Positions 44,068 through 53,339 of a stretch of 54,939 nucleotides of DNA are shown in pieces. The first letter of the stretch is position 1, and each line of letters opens with the position of its first letter. The notes under the pieces were generated by a model. That model ran no database searches. It worked only from the letters and a program-made list of their open reading frames with translations, and was not told where the DNA came from. This DNA is from Bacteroidales bacterium (GTDB taxonomy: Bacteria; Bacteroidota; Bacteroidia; Bacteroidales; P3), in assembly GCA_017616895.1 (NCBI GenBank), contig JAFZXE010000008.1, forward strand, positions 1-54,939, written 5' to 3'. The position numbers and the translations under genes are program-made.

Positions 44068-45227
44068 TGAAAAAACTTGGAATTCTCTTGGCAATGTTTT
44101 TCTTCCTTGCGCCACTGATGGCACAAGATGAGGTTAGTACGGCTAATGGTGACGATGCAGTTGTGGCATCCGCTATGGAAACCGAGCAACCAGCAACTGC
44201 GGAAGCAGCAGAATCAGACAAGGAAGATATACCGGCGGGCAGCATCATCATCGGCCACGTGACCGATGCCCACTCTTGGCACCTGTTTGACATAAAAAAG
44301 AAAGACGGCTCAGAACATGCTGTGGCCATTCCACTTCCAGTCATCTTGATTAACGACGGACATCTTGATGTTTTTATGTCGTCGAAATTCCACCACGGCC
44401 ATGCCGATTATAAAGGCTATCGCCTTGTCGGTGGCGGATTGGAAAAAGAAGAAATTGTCTGCGTTGACGAAGCTGGTGCTGTGATAGAAGGCAAGAAACC
44501 CATCGACCTTTCCATCACCAAGACCGCTGCTGCCATCATGATTGCAGTGACGCTGCTTATCGTACTTCTCATTGTGGTGCGCAACCAGTATGCCAAGCGT
44601 GGAGATAAAGAGCCTCACGGCCTTCAGACACTCGTCGAGCTGCTTATTTGCCATGTCCGCGACGACATCGCGGGTCCGATGCTGGGCGACAAGACCGAGA
44701 AGTTCCTTCCATATCTGCTCACACTTTTCTTCTTCATCATCTTCTGCAATGTTTTGGGACTTATCCCAATCTTCCCGGCAGGTGCCAACATTACTGGTAA
44801 TATAGCGGTGACGGCAATCCTCGCCCTCATAACCTTCTTTATCACCAACATCAAGGGCAACAAGCACTACTGGAAAGACATCTTCAATACTCCTGGAGTT
44901 CCTGCATGGCTTAAGATATTCCCGCTTATGCCGCTGGTCGAGGTTGTCGGAGTTTTCACTAAGCCCATCGTGCTTATGATTCGACTTTTTGCCAACATGA
45001 CCGCTGGTCACATCGTGATACTCGGCTTCGTGGTTATTATATTCATCCTCAGCAACCTCTTTGGTGCCGCTATGGGTGGAGCCGTGTCGGTCGTGTCGGT
45101 GCTCTTCAGCGTGTTTATCAGCCTGCTCGAGTGCTTGGTGGCCTACATCCAGGCCTATGTTTTCACCATGCTTTCGGCACTCTATATCGGCATGGCTATC
45201 GAGGAGCCTGAACATGCTGCCGAATAG
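44067..45227 (+). CDS. atpB: F1Fo ATP synthase subunit a
   Basis: 386 residues, longer than the E. coli protein because of a signal peptide (1-19) and a ~130-residue periplasmic N-terminal extension usual in Bacteroidota. The membrane part (from about 150) has the proton half-channel helices and the essential arginine in MIRLFANMTAGH. It conducts protons past the c-ring. No other ATP synthase gene is nearby: the next genes are a secreted hypothetical and pgk, whereas atpE-atpF-atpH-atpA-atpG normally follow. The isolation is unusual but the gene is intact. Confidence 0.95.
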   Translation: MKKLGILLAMFFFLAPLMAQDEVSTANGDDAVVASAMETEQPATAEAAESDKEDIPAGSIIIGHVTDAHSWHLFDIKKKDGSEHAVAIPLPVILINDGHLDVFMSSKFHHGHADYKGYRLVGGGLEKEEIVCVDEAGAVIEGKKPIDLSITKTAAAIMIAVTLLIVLLIVVRNQYAKRGDKEPHGLQTLVELLICHVRDDIAGPMLGDKTEKFLPYLLTLFFFIIFCNVLGLIPIFPAGANITGNIAVTAILALITFFITNIKGNKHYWKDIFNTPGVPAWLKIFPLMPLVEVVGVFTKPIVLMIRLFANMTAGHIVILGFVVIIFILSNLFGAAMGGAVSVVSVLFSVFISLLECLVAYIQAYVFTMLSALYIGMAIEEPEHAAE

Positions 45228-45258
45228 TTCTGAAATAACAAATTAACTGCATAAATCA

Positions 45259-45708
45259 ATGAAGAAGTTAGTTTTACTAATGGCATTTGTCACCGCACTG
45301 TCGTTCTGCTTTGCGCAGCATCATGGTGGCAAGGATCTCTCCATCGACAAAACACAGGTACAGACTGCAAGAGTGGTGGATAAGAGCGAACGCCGTACAG
45401 GAGCCCAGCCCAAGTATAAATACAGAATCGAAAAGATGCAGGTTGCAGAAGAAAATGCCATGGATACAAAGCTCACCCTCACGGCATCTACCCGCAACCA
45501 CAAGATTTCTGTAAAAAGCGATAATGCTAATGGTCGTATCTCGTGGCGTCTTTTGTCAGACGATGCTACCATGCTTGATGAGAACTGGTGGATAGGTGGT
45601 TCCACATCCATTGCCTTTGGCCGTTATGGCGCAGGTGATTACTACCTCGACTTCACCGATGCTCTCGGCAAACAGGCTCGTTATAAAATTGTCAAGAAAA
45701 TAAACTAA
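45259..45708 (+). CDS. Secreted small hypothetical protein
   Basis: 149 residues. A signal peptide (1-19, ending CFAQ) precedes a His/Lys-rich start. The remainder is predicted mostly beta (KLTLTASTRNHKISVKS, ISWRLLS, SIAFGRYGAGDYYLDF), suggesting a small beta-sandwich like those seen in short secreted Bacteroidota proteins. No family is certain. It lies 31 bp after atpB and 13 bp before pgk, so it is in the same transcript. Function unknown. Confidence 0.7.
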   Translation: MKKLVLLMAFVTALSFCFAQHHGGKDLSIDKTQVQTARVVDKSERRTGAQPKYKYRIEKMQVAEENAMDTKLTLTASTRNHKISVKSDNANGRISWRLLSDDATMLDENWWIGGSTSIAFGRYGAGDYYLDFTDALGKQARYKIVKKIN

Positions 45709-45721
45709 AACCCATACAAAT

Positions 45722-46912
45722 ATGAAGTCAATTAAAGATGTCAACTTCGCTGGCCGCAAGGTCATTCTCCGTGTCGATTTCAATGTTCCGGTCGATGAGA
45801 ACCGCAACATTACCGACGACACCCGCATCCGCGAGTCGCTTCCTACCATCAAGAAACTCCTTTCCGACGGTGCTTCCATAATCCTGGTGGCTCACTTCGG
45901 CCGTCCGAAGAACGGTTTCGAGGAGGCTTTCTCGCTGAAACCTGTTGCCCAGCGTCTTTCTGAGCTTATCCATCAGCCCGTCCAGTTCACACAGGAACTT
46001 CTCGGACCTAATGTCGAGGCTATGGCCAAGGCGTTGAAACCCAAAGAGGTGATGCTGCTTGAGAACATCCGTTTCTATGACGGAGAGACCAAGGGCGACG
46101 TGGCTCTTGCCGAACAGCTCTCCAAACTAGGCGATTGCTATGTCAACGACGCATTCGGCACCGCACACCGTGAGCATTCTTCCACCGCAACCATTGCTCG
46201 TTTCTTCCCCAACGACAAATATTTTGGCCTCCTGATGGAGAACGAGATAAAGAATCTCAACTACCTCCTCGACAAGCCAGAACACCCCTTCACTGCTATA
46301 ATTGGCGGCTCGAAAATAAGCACCAAGATAGATATCCTCAACAACCTTATCCCCAAGGTTGACAACATGATTATCATTGGTGGCATGCGTTACACCTTTA
46401 CCAAGGCCCTCGGCGGCAAGATAGGAAACTCTATCCATGAGGACGACAAACTTGAAACAGCCAAGGCTCTCATGAAGAAGATGGACGACCTCGGTGTTAA
46501 GTACTATATGCCTATCGACTGCATCGTTGTTGACCGTTTCGCCAACGATGCCAACCGTAAGATTGTCAAGGGCGACGAGATACCTGATGGCTGGGAAGCC
46601 GTTGACTGCGGCCCCAAGAGCAGCGAGCTCTTCCGCGAGGTCATCCTCAAGTCCAAGACCATCCTTTGGAACGGCCCTGCCGGTGTCTTCGAGATGCCCA
46701 ACTTCGCCAAAGGTACCAACAGCATAGCCAAGGATGTTGCCGAAGCCTGCGGACACGGTTCCTATGCAGCTATCGGAGGTGGCGACTCAGTTGCAGCCGT
46801 ACAGAAGATGCAGCTCGCCGAGCGTATGAGCTATGTCTCCACCGGCGGTGGCGCCATGCTCGAATACCTCGAAGGCAAGACCCTGCCAGGCATCAAGGCT
46901 ATATTGGAATAA
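45722..46912 (+). CDS. pgk: Phosphoglycerate kinase
   Basis: 396 residues. The N-terminal domain has RVDFNVPVDENRNITDDTRI and HFGRPK, the C-terminal domain GPAGVFEMPNFAKGT and the GGGDSVAA/STGGGA nucleotide site. It makes ATP and 3-phosphoglycerate from 1,3-bisphosphoglycerate in glycolysis. Complete and unremarkable. It follows a secreted hypothetical gene by 13 bp. Downstream lies a GATTGTGT/CACATTAA octamer stretch before ygiQ. Confidence 0.98.
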   Translation: MKSIKDVNFAGRKVILRVDFNVPVDENRNITDDTRIRESLPTIKKLLSDGASIILVAHFGRPKNGFEEAFSLKPVAQRLSELIHQPVQFTQELLGPNVEAMAKALKPKEVMLLENIRFYDGETKGDVALAEQLSKLGDCYVNDAFGTAHREHSSTATIARFFPNDKYFGLLMENEIKNLNYLLDKPEHPFTAIIGGSKISTKIDILNNLIPKVDNMIIIGGMRYTFTKALGGKIGNSIHEDDKLETAKALMKKMDDLGVKYYMPIDCIVVDRFANDANRKIVKGDEIPDGWEAVDCGPKSSELFREVILKSKTILWNGPAGVFEMPNFAKGTNSIAKDVAEACGHGSYAAIGGGDSVAAVQKMQLAERMSYVSTGGGAMLEYLEGKTLPGIKAILE

Positions 46913-46970
46913 AAAATAGCGTGATTGTGTGATTGTGAGATTGTGTAAGTGGCTGTTGCATTAAAACTAA

Positions 46971-47000
46971 CACATTAACGCAATAACGCATTAACACAAT
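46971..47000. repeat. 8-bp tandem array before ygiQ
   Basis: Units CACATTAA, CGCAATAA, CGCATTAA, CACAAT, ending 4 bp before the ATG at 47005. An inverted-sense set (GATTGTGT, GATTGTGA, GATTGTGT) lies at 46924-46947. Confidence 0.93.
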
Positions 47001-47004
47001 CCTC

Positions 47005-48918
47005 ATGGCACATTTTCTCCCTATAACTGCTGAAGAGGTCAAACGCCTCGGATGGGATATGGTCGATATAATAATCGTTTCGGGCGATTGTTATATCGAC
47101 CATCCTTCTTTCGGCACCGCTGTTATCGGACGTGTGCTTGAGGCCGAAGGCTGGCGTGTGGCTATAATTCCGCAGCCTAATTGGCGCGACGACCTGCGCG
47201 ACTTCCGCAAGTTCGGAGTACCACGACTGTTTTTCGGAGTCACCTCTGGAGTGATGGACTCGATGGTTAACCATTACACGGCTGCACGACGCCTGCGTCA
47301 CGACGATGCCTACACACCAGGCGGTGCCTTCGGCTTTCGTCCCGACTACGCGACCTATGTTTATACACGAATACTGAAACAACTCTATCCCGACGTGCCT
47401 GTGGTTATTGGCGGCATCGAAGCCTCCATGCGACGATTGGCACACTACGACTATTGGTCCGACACGCTGAAACCATCCATACTTATCGACTGCCCTGCCG
47501 ACCTGCTTGCCTACGGTATGGCAGAGCGCACGATGGTCAAGATTGCCCATGCATACGAGGCTGGCGCCACTCTCGACGAACTGCACGCTATCCCTCAGGT
47601 GGCATATCGTTGTGATGCCGATGCCGTGCCACCAGATGCGGTGATGTTGCACCCATACGAAGACTGTCAGAAGTCAAAACGCTGCGAGGCTGAGAATTTC
47701 CATATTATAGAAAGTGAGTCCAACAAAATAGAACAGCGCACCCTAGTCCAACTCTACACAATTCACAATTCACAATTCACAACTTCACAATTCATTTCCC
47801 CTCTCGCCGTTGTCGTCAATCCCCCCGAACCGCCGATGACAAGTGACGAGTTGGACCACAGTTTCGACTTGCCGTATATGCGGGTGCCGCATCCCAAGTA
47901 CAAGAAACGCGGTGCGGTGCCGGCTTTCGAGATGATAAAGAACTCGGTGAATATCCATCGAGGCTGTTTTGGCGGATGCTCGTTCTGCACCATCTCCGCC
48001 CATCAAGGTAAACAGGTGGTGTCGCGAAGCGAGAAGTCTATCCTCGACGAGGTGCGATTGGTGGCTTCGTCCGAAGGATTCAATGGAGTGCTGACTGACC
48101 TTGGAGGCCCTTCGGCCAATATGTATGGCATGAGAGGACGCAATCAGGAGCTATGTCGCCGCTGCACACGCTACAGTTGCATCCATCCTACGCGCTGCCG
48201 CAATCTCCTGTGCGACCATCAGCCGCTTATAGACCTTTACCGCAAAGCCGCTTCAGTCAAAGGAGTGAAACACCTCTATATTGGCAGTGGAATTCGCTGC
48301 GACCTTTTCTACGACGACAACCACGGAGCCGACTATTTCCGCGAGGTGGTGTTGCACCATGTGAGCGGACGCCTCAAGGTGGCTCCAGAACATACCTCCG
48401 ACCGCGTGTTGCAACACATGCGTAAGCCGTCGTTTGAACTTTTCGTTCGAACAAAACAAGATTTCGACCGCATCTGTGCCACAGCAGGTCTCCGCTATCA
48501 GCTGATACCATATTTCATCAGTTCCCATCCAGGATGTTCTATCAGTGATATGGCAGAACTGGCCGTGAAGATGAAGCGGATGGGTTATAGGCTGGAGCAG
48601 ATACAAGATTTCACGCCCACCCCCATGTCGCTTTCCACGGAGATGTATTATACCGGTATCAACCCCGACACGATGGAGCCTGTGTTTGTGGAGACCGACC
48701 CAGATCGCAAGCGAGAGCAGAACCTGATGTTCTTCTATTACAAGCCCGAAAACCGTGACAAGATAATCAATCTCCTCCACCGCACCCATAACGAAAAATA
48801 TATTTTCCAACTCTATCCCCAGCCCACCCCCAACAAAAAGACCAACACCCCTCACAATACTCATAAAACCCCCAACCCCAAACCAACCCCCAACCCCAAA
48901 AGAATAAAAAGGAAATAA
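47005..48918 (+). CDS. YgiQ-family radical SAM protein with in-frame repeat insertion
   Basis: 637 residues. The N-terminal domain begins HFLPITAEEVKRLGWD. The radical SAM iron-sulfur motif is HRGCFGGCSFC, then GGPSANMYGM and a Cys-rich segment (CRRCTRYSC). The substrate of YgiQ proteins is unknown. At 47756-47797, before the SAM domain, the gene contains an ATTCACA heptamer array encoding TIHNSQFTTSQF, in frame. The C-terminal ~35 residues are a Pro/Asn/Thr/Lys low-complexity tail (TPNPKPTPNPK) that runs into the repeat-rich non-coding region. Core enzyme likely functional. Confidence 0.92.
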   Translation: MAHFLPITAEEVKRLGWDMVDIIIVSGDCYIDHPSFGTAVIGRVLEAEGWRVAIIPQPNWRDDLRDFRKFGVPRLFFGVTSGVMDSMVNHYTAARRLRHDDAYTPGGAFGFRPDYATYVYTRILKQLYPDVPVVIGGIEASMRRLAHYDYWSDTLKPSILIDCPADLLAYGMAERTMVKIAHAYEAGATLDELHAIPQVAYRCDADAVPPDAVMLHPYEDCQKSKRCEAENFHIIESESNKIEQRTLVQLYTIHNSQFTTSQFISPLAVVVNPPEPPMTSDELDHSFDLPYMRVPHPKYKKRGAVPAFEMIKNSVNIHRGCFGGCSFCTISAHQGKQVVSRSEKSILDEVRLVASSEGFNGVLTDLGGPSANMYGMRGRNQELCRRCTRYSCIHPTRCRNLLCDHQPLIDLYRKAASVKGVKHLYIGSGIRCDLFYDDNHGADYFREVVLHHVSGRLKVAPEHTSDRVLQHMRKPSFELFVRTKQDFDRICATAGLRYQLIPYFISSHPGCSISDMAELAVKMKRMGYRLEQIQDFTPTPMSLSTEMYYTGINPDTMEPVFVETDPDRKREQNLMFFYYKPENRDKIINLLHRTHNEKYIFQLYPQPTPNKKTNTPHNTHKTPNPKPTPNPKRIKRK

Positions 48919-49838
48919 ATAAAGAATAAATAAAGTAAGTTTAGAGTTTTTCGATAAAAAAATACCACATACAAGAGCCCAGTCAAAAGCAATAGACAAA
49001 CCCCCTCATTTTCGTCTATTTCGTGTCTTTCGATGTGAAAAAACAAAGCGATAGGCAAGCAAAATACTTTTCGTGAATTTAGTGTTTTTCGATGTTTAAA
49101 TAAAAAAAGTTTTCGCATAATTTCGCAATTTTCGCACCCTTTCGCAATCAAAAATTCTTTTCGTCTGTTTCGAGTTTTTAGATGTTCCAAGACAAAAGAA
49201 ACAGCGCAGCGCCTTTCAGTTTTCGAGTTTTTCGCAAAGCAATAGACGAGCAACCAAGCACCCCCTTTTCGTGCTTTTCGAGTTTTTCGATGTTATAAAC
49301 CAAAAGAAACAGCGCAGCGCCTTTCAATTTTCGCAATTTTCGTCCAGGCAATAGACAAGCAACACTTTTCGTGTCTTTCGAGTTTTTCGATGTTTAAAAA
49401 AGATTTTCGCACCCTTTTCGCAGTTTTCGCACCCTTTCGCAATCCCAAACCATAAGAAACAGCGCAGCGCCTTTCAGTTTTCGAGTTTTTCGCAAAGCAA
49501 TAGACGAGCAACCAAGCACCCCCTTTTCGTGCTTTTCGAGTTTTTCGATGTTATAAAACAGAAGAAACAGCGCAGCGCCGTTCAGTTTTCGTAGTTTCCA
49601 CAAAGCGGCAGACAAGAAAAATTTCGTGATTTTCGTGTCTTTCGATGTTATAAAAAAACGCCCAGAGCATACCCCATACAAAAGCCCAGTCAAAAGCAAT
49701 AGACAAGAATAACTTTCGTTTTTTCGATGTAAAAAGATTTTTCGCAATAAAACAAAGAATAACTTTCGTTCCTTTAGTGTCTTTCGATGTTAAAATAAAA
49801 AATCCCGCGAAAACCGCCCCCATTATTAAATAAAATCG
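48919..49838. repeat. About 0.9 kb of TTTTCG-rich repetitive non-coding DNA
   Basis: The segment is built from recurring pieces such as TTTTCGAGTTTTTCGATGTT and AAACAGCGCAGCGCC. A perfect 104-bp direct repeat occurs at 49196-49299 and 49454-49557. The 15-mer AAACAGCGCAGCGCC occurs at 49199, 49307, 49457, 49565 and again at 52057. Open frames on the minus strand here simply translate the repeats and are not credible genes. Similar fragments recur at 51374-51560 and 52010-52100. Confidence 0.9.
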
Positions 49839-49846
49839 TATCTTTG
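49839..49846 (+). promoter_or_regulatory. -7 box of the nucleotide-sugar dehydrogenase gene
   Basis: TATCTTTG followed by CA. No TTTG sits 19 bp upstream. The predicted start near 49853 gives a leader of about 130 nt. Confidence 0.6.
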
Positions 49847-49852
49847 CACACG

Positions 49853-49981
49853 ATAAAAGTACGTGTGCCTCAATGCCCGTCAGAGCAAATATTGTCCGAA
49901 AGACAATGTTTAGAGATGGGACTGAGGAAGCTTTAGCTTTACAAAGATATTTTGTTTGAAAACTATTAACTAACTGATATT
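49853..49981 (+). promoter_or_regulatory. Structured 5' leader of ugd-like gene (candidate regulatory RNA)
   Basis: An inner hairpin pairs ATTGTC (49891-49896) with GACAAT (49902-49907), extendable to about 10 bp. An outer helix could pair CCTCA plus CCC (49868-49878) with GGGACTGAGG (49918-49927). This gives an enclosed two-helix fold unlike the short leaders elsewhere in the window. Function unknown. Confidence 0.35.
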
Positions 49982-51373
49982 ATGAAGATTTCGGTAGCAG
50001 GAACTGGCTACGTAGGTATGAGTATTGCCACGCTTCTGGCGCAGCACAACGACGTTACAAGTGTCGATGTTGTGAAGGAAAGAGTCGATATGGTGAACCA
50101 TAAAAAGTCCCCGATACAGGACGATTACATAGAAGACTACCTTGCAAACAAGACGCTTTCGCTTAAGGCTACTCTCGACCAGGATGCTGGCTATCGCGAT
50201 GCAGAATTTGTGGTCATAGCCGCCCCCACCAACTACGACCCACAGAAGAACTTCTTCGACACCAGTGCCGTCGAGGCCGTCATTGATGCCGTGCTGAAGG
50301 TCAACCCCGAGGCGGTGATGGTCATCAAGAGCACCATCCCTGTTGGCTACACCCGCTCGCTGTATGTCAAGTATGCGAAAAAACTCACACAATCACACAA
50401 TAGCGCAACTCCACGTTTCAACCTTTTATTCTCGCCCGAGTTTCTGAGAGAGAGCAAGGCTCTCTACGACAACCTCTATCCAAGCCGCATCATAGTGGGC
50501 GTCCCCAAGATGATGTCCGGTGCCGAATATCAGGAAGAGAACGAAGCCATCAAGGCACTTACCGACATCGACTGGCTGACCGAGAAAGCCCACAAGTTCG
50601 CCAACCTCTTGGTCGAAGGTGCCATAGGTCCCTCCAAAGACGCGTCAGCCACTTCACCCCTCCTTCAGGAGGGGACGGGGGAGGCTAAGAATATTCCCGT
50701 TCTCTTCATGGGCATGAAGGAGGCCGAGGCGGTGAAGCTTTTCGCCAACACCTATCTGGCCCTTCGCGTGAGTTACTTCAACGAGCTTGACACCTACGCC
50801 GAACTGAAAGGCCTCGACACGATGGCCATCATCAACGGCATAGGTCTTGACCCGCGTATTGGCACCCACTACAACAACCCGAGTTTCGGTTACGGTGGCT
50901 ACTGCCTACCAAAGGATACCAAGCAGCTTTTGGCCAACTACGAGGATGTGCCGCAGAACATGATGTCCGCCATCGTCGAGAGCAACCGCACCCGCAAGGA
51001 TTTCATTGCCGACCAGGTGCTCAAGATGGCCGGTTATTATTCATACACAGACAACAACGAATTCAAAATTCAAAATTCAGAATTCAAAGTTCCAACAATT
51101 GGAGTTTATCGTCTTACCATGAAATCCAATAGTGACAACTTCCGCCAAAGCGCCATCCAGGGCATCATGAAGCGCATCAAGGCCAAAGGAGCGCAGGTTA
51201 TCATATACGAGCCCACACTAGAGAATGGCAGCACCTTCTTCGGCAGCGAGGTGGTCAACGACCTGGCGGAGTTCAAGTCCCGCAGCCAAGCCATCATAGC
51301 CAACCGCTACGATCCCATCCTAGACAACGTCCAAGAAAAAGTCTATACCCGCGACATCTTCCGCCGCGACTAG
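49982..51373 (+). CDS. UDP-glucose/nucleotide-sugar 6-dehydrogenase with three in-frame insertions
   Basis: 463 residues. An N-terminal Rossmann fold ([10 protein letters not shown]), the central dehydrogenase helix domain and the catalytic Cys in [10 protein letters not shown] are all present. It probably oxidises UDP-glucose to UDP-glucuronate for capsule or exopolysaccharide, although UDP-ManNAc dehydrogenases look similar. Three repeat-derived insertions lie in frame: CACACAAT units at 50386-50402, a palindrome (CCCCTCCT/AGGAGGGG, 50657-50674) and AATTCAA heptamers at 51059-51093. All fall between conserved blocks. It has a long structured leader and stands before the dTDP/UDP-sugar genes. 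Confidence 0.92.
   Translation: MKISVAGTGYVGMSIATLLAQHNDVTSVDVVKERVDMVNHKKSPIQDDYIEDYLANKTLSLKATLDQDAGYRDAEFVVIAAPTNYDPQKNFFDTSAVEAVIDAVLKVNPEAVMVIKSTIPVGYTRSLYVKYAKKLTQSHNSATPRFNLLFSPEFLRESKALYDNLYPSRIIVGVPKMMSGAEYQEENEAIKALTDIDWLTEKAHKFANLLVEGAIGPSKDASATSPLLQEGTGEAKNIPVLFMGMKEAEAVKLFANTYLALRVSYFNELDTYAELKGLDTMAIINGIGLDPRIGTHYNNPSFGYGGYCLPKDTKQLLANYEDVPQNMMSAIVESNRTRKDFIADQVLKMAGYYSYTDNNEFKIQNSEFKVPTIGVYRLTMKSNSDNFRQSAIQGIMKRIKAKGAQVIIYEPTLENGSTFFGSEVVNDLAEFKSRSQAIIANRYDPILDNVQEKVYTRDIFRRD
50657..50674. repeat. Palindromic insertion inside the dehydrogenase gene
   Basis: CCCCTCCT and AGGAGGGG form a perfect 8-bp inverted repeat around TC, followed by GACGGGGGAGGC. It encodes PLLQEG in frame. 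It looks like a small dispersed REP-type element. Confidence 0.8.
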
Positions 51374-51577
51374 TTGGAAACATCGAAAACCACGAAATAT
51401 AAGATTCAAAATTCATCGAATTGTTAGAGCCCATTCAAAAGCAAAATACAAGCAAACCCCGTTCGTGATTTTCGTGTCTTTCGATGTTCACAAGAAAGAC
51501 CTAGAAGCGAATCTCCCAAGCAGTTGACAAGAAAAAAAACGTTGTTTACCGACGTTTAAAAGGAAAAGAGAATTTTT
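51374..51577. repeat. Repeat-rich spacer before the GxxExxY gene
   Basis: It contains copies of TTTTCGTGTCTTTCGATGTT-like and ATTCAAAATTCA-like pieces shared with the 48919-49838 region. No gene is seen. Confidence 0.75.
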
Positions 51578-51970
51578 ATGATAAAAACAAAAGCCATGTC
51601 ATTGATATACCCAAAGGAGTCTTATATAATCAGTGGGGCCATCTATGAGGTTCACAAAGAACTAGGTCCTGGACTTCTGGAAAAAGTGTACCAAGAGGCA
51701 TTTGGAAAAGAGTTAATACGTCAAGGCATTCCGTTTGAGAGAGAAAAAGGATACGCGGTAAAATACAAAGGGGGGCTTCTTAATCAAAAATATATCGCAG
51801 ATTTTGTGTGTTACGGAAAGATAATTGTGGAACTGAAGGCGGTTGACGAAATATTGCCAATTCATAGAGCACAAATCATAAATTATTTGACTATTACAGG
51901 ATTTAAACTAGGCATGCTTGTTAATTTCAATTCGCGAACGGTTACCCCTGAGCGAATAGTTCGGTATTAG
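51578..51970 (+). CDS. GxxExxY protein
   Basis: 130 residues. The family signature is visible: IYEVHKELGPGLLEKVYQEA followed by E-x(6)-G and a PD-(D/E)xK-like ADFVCYGKIIVELKA (D, E and K in nuclease-like positions). The family is abundant in Bacteroidota and unexplained; a restriction-endonuclease-like fold is likely. It sits between ugd-like and rfbB and is bordered on both sides by the TTTTCG repeat family, so it appears to be a repeat-flanked passenger rather than part of the sugar pathway. The start could also be the ATG at 51596. Confidence 0.9.
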   Translation: MIKTKAMSLIYPKESYIISGAIYEVHKELGPGLLEKVYQEAFGKELIRQGIPFEREKGYAVKYKGGLLNQKYIADFVCYGKIIVELKAVDEILPIHRAQIINYLTITGFKLGMLVNFNSRTVTPERIVRY

Positions 51971-52009
51971 TCTGTCATTAAGTTTAACGTTCAAAAACCA
52001 GCACCCAAG

Positions 52010-52100
52010 CAAGTCTTTTCGAGTTTTTCGAGTTTTTCGATGTTAGAGAAAATCAGAAACAGCGCAGCGCCTTTCGAATTTTCGCAGACATTCGCAATCC
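52010..52100. repeat. Repeat-family fragment before rfbB
   Basis: TTTTCGAGTTTTTCGAGTTTTTCGATG-type sequence, then AAACAGCGCAGCGCC (52057) and CTTTCG. It is a further copy of the family at 48919-49838. Confidence 0.85.
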
Positions 52101-52118
52101 AAGAGAAAAAATCCCCCT

Positions 52119-53249
52119 ATGAACATATTAATCACCGGCGGCGCCGGCTTCATCGGCAGCCACGTAGTCCGCCTATTCGTCAACAAGTACCCGGATTACC
52201 GCATCATCAACCTGGACAAGCTCACCTACGCCGGCAACCTCGCCAACCTCAAGGATATCGAGGCCAAGCCCAACTACAAGTTCGTCAAGATGGACATCTG
52301 CGACTTCGAAGGCGTGATGAACCTCATGCAGACAGAGCATATCGACGGTGTCATCCACCTGGCCGCCGAGAGCCATGTGGATCGCAGCATCAAAGACCCC
52401 TTCACTTTCGCTCAGACCAATGTCATGGGTACGCTGAGCCTGCTGCAAGCCGCCAAGGCCTATTGGGAGAGCCTCCCCGAGAAATACGAAGGCAAGCGGT
52501 TCTACCATATCAGCACCGACGAAGTCTATGGAGCGTTGGCGATGACCCATCCCGACGGCATAGAGCCCCCGTTCACCACCAAGGCCTCGTCTGGTGAGCA
52601 CCATCTGGCCTACGGCGACAAGTTCTTCACTGAAGACTTGAAGTACCAGCCCCACAGCCCCTATAGTGCCGCCAAAGCCTCGAGCGACCATTTTGTGCGA
52701 GCCTTCCACGACACCTACGGACTGCCCACGATAGTCACCAACTGCTCCAACAACTACGGTCCCTACCAGTTCCCCGAGAAGCTCATACCCCTTTTCATCA
52801 ACAATATACGACATAGAAAGCCGTTGCCCGTTTATGGCAAAGGCGAGAATGTTCGCGACTGGCTGTATGTCGAAGACCATGCCCGAGCCATCGACACCAT
52901 CTTCCATAGAGGCAACGTGGCCGAGACCTACAATATAGGCGGTTTCAACGAGTGGAAGAATATCGACATTGTCAAGGTGTTGATAAAGACCGTTGACCGC
53001 TTGCTAGGCCGCAAGGAAGGCGAGGATATGGACCTCATCACCTACGTTACCGACCGCGCCGGCCACGATTTGAGGTACGCCATCGACAGCACCAAGTTGC
53101 AGAAAGAGTTAGGATGGGAGCCCAGCCTGCAGTTTGAAGAAGGCATCGAGAAAACCGTGAGATGGTATTTAGACAACCAAGCCTGGCTAGACAACGTAAC
53201 CAGCGGCAAGTACCAAGACTACTACCACGACATGTACGACAAAAGATAG
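52119..53249 (+). CDS. rfbB: dTDP-glucose 4,6-dehydratase
   Basis: 376 residues. TGGAGFIGSHV binds NAD, and AAESHVDRSI, STDEVYG and YSAAKASSDH (catalytic Tyr and Lys) are the active site of the dehydratase group. The dehydratase Asp/Glu pair follows the Thr in STDEVYG. It converts dTDP-glucose to the 4-keto-6-deoxy sugar that leads to rhamnose and related sugars in O-antigen or capsule. rfbA, rfbC and rfbD are not in this window. It is preceded by repeat DNA and followed by galE 90 bp later. Confidence 0.96.
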   Translation: MNILITGGAGFIGSHVVRLFVNKYPDYRIINLDKLTYAGNLANLKDIEAKPNYKFVKMDICDFEGVMNLMQTEHIDGVIHLAAESHVDRSIKDPFTFAQTNVMGTLSLLQAAKAYWESLPEKYEGKRFYHISTDEVYGALAMTHPDGIEPPFTTKASSGEHHLAYGDKFFTEDLKYQPHSPYSAAKASSDHFVRAFHDTYGLPTIVTNCSNNYGPYQFPEKLIPLFINNIRHRKPLPVYGKGENVRDWLYVEDHARAIDTIFHRGNVAETYNIGGFNEWKNIDIVKVLIKTVDRLLGRKEGEDMDLITYVTDRAGHDLRYAIDSTKLQKELGWEPSLQFEEGIEKTVRWYLDNQAWLDNVTSGKYQDYYHDMYDKR

Positions 53250-53339
53250 TCATACAAGCGTTTCTGATACCTTCTCATCTTCACGATTCACACCTTTACA
53301 TCGAACATATCAACGTCAACCTATCAACAATCCCCTCCC

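Noticed and set aside
49196-49557. Possible CRISPR array
   Set aside because: Two 104-bp copies and irregular shorter pieces, no uniform 20-50-bp repeats with unique spacers, and no cas genes nearby.
48861-49823. Several minus-strand frames of 70-130 codons in the repeat region
   Set aside because: They are near-identical translations of the TTTTCG repeat family and differ only by repeat drift; not genes.
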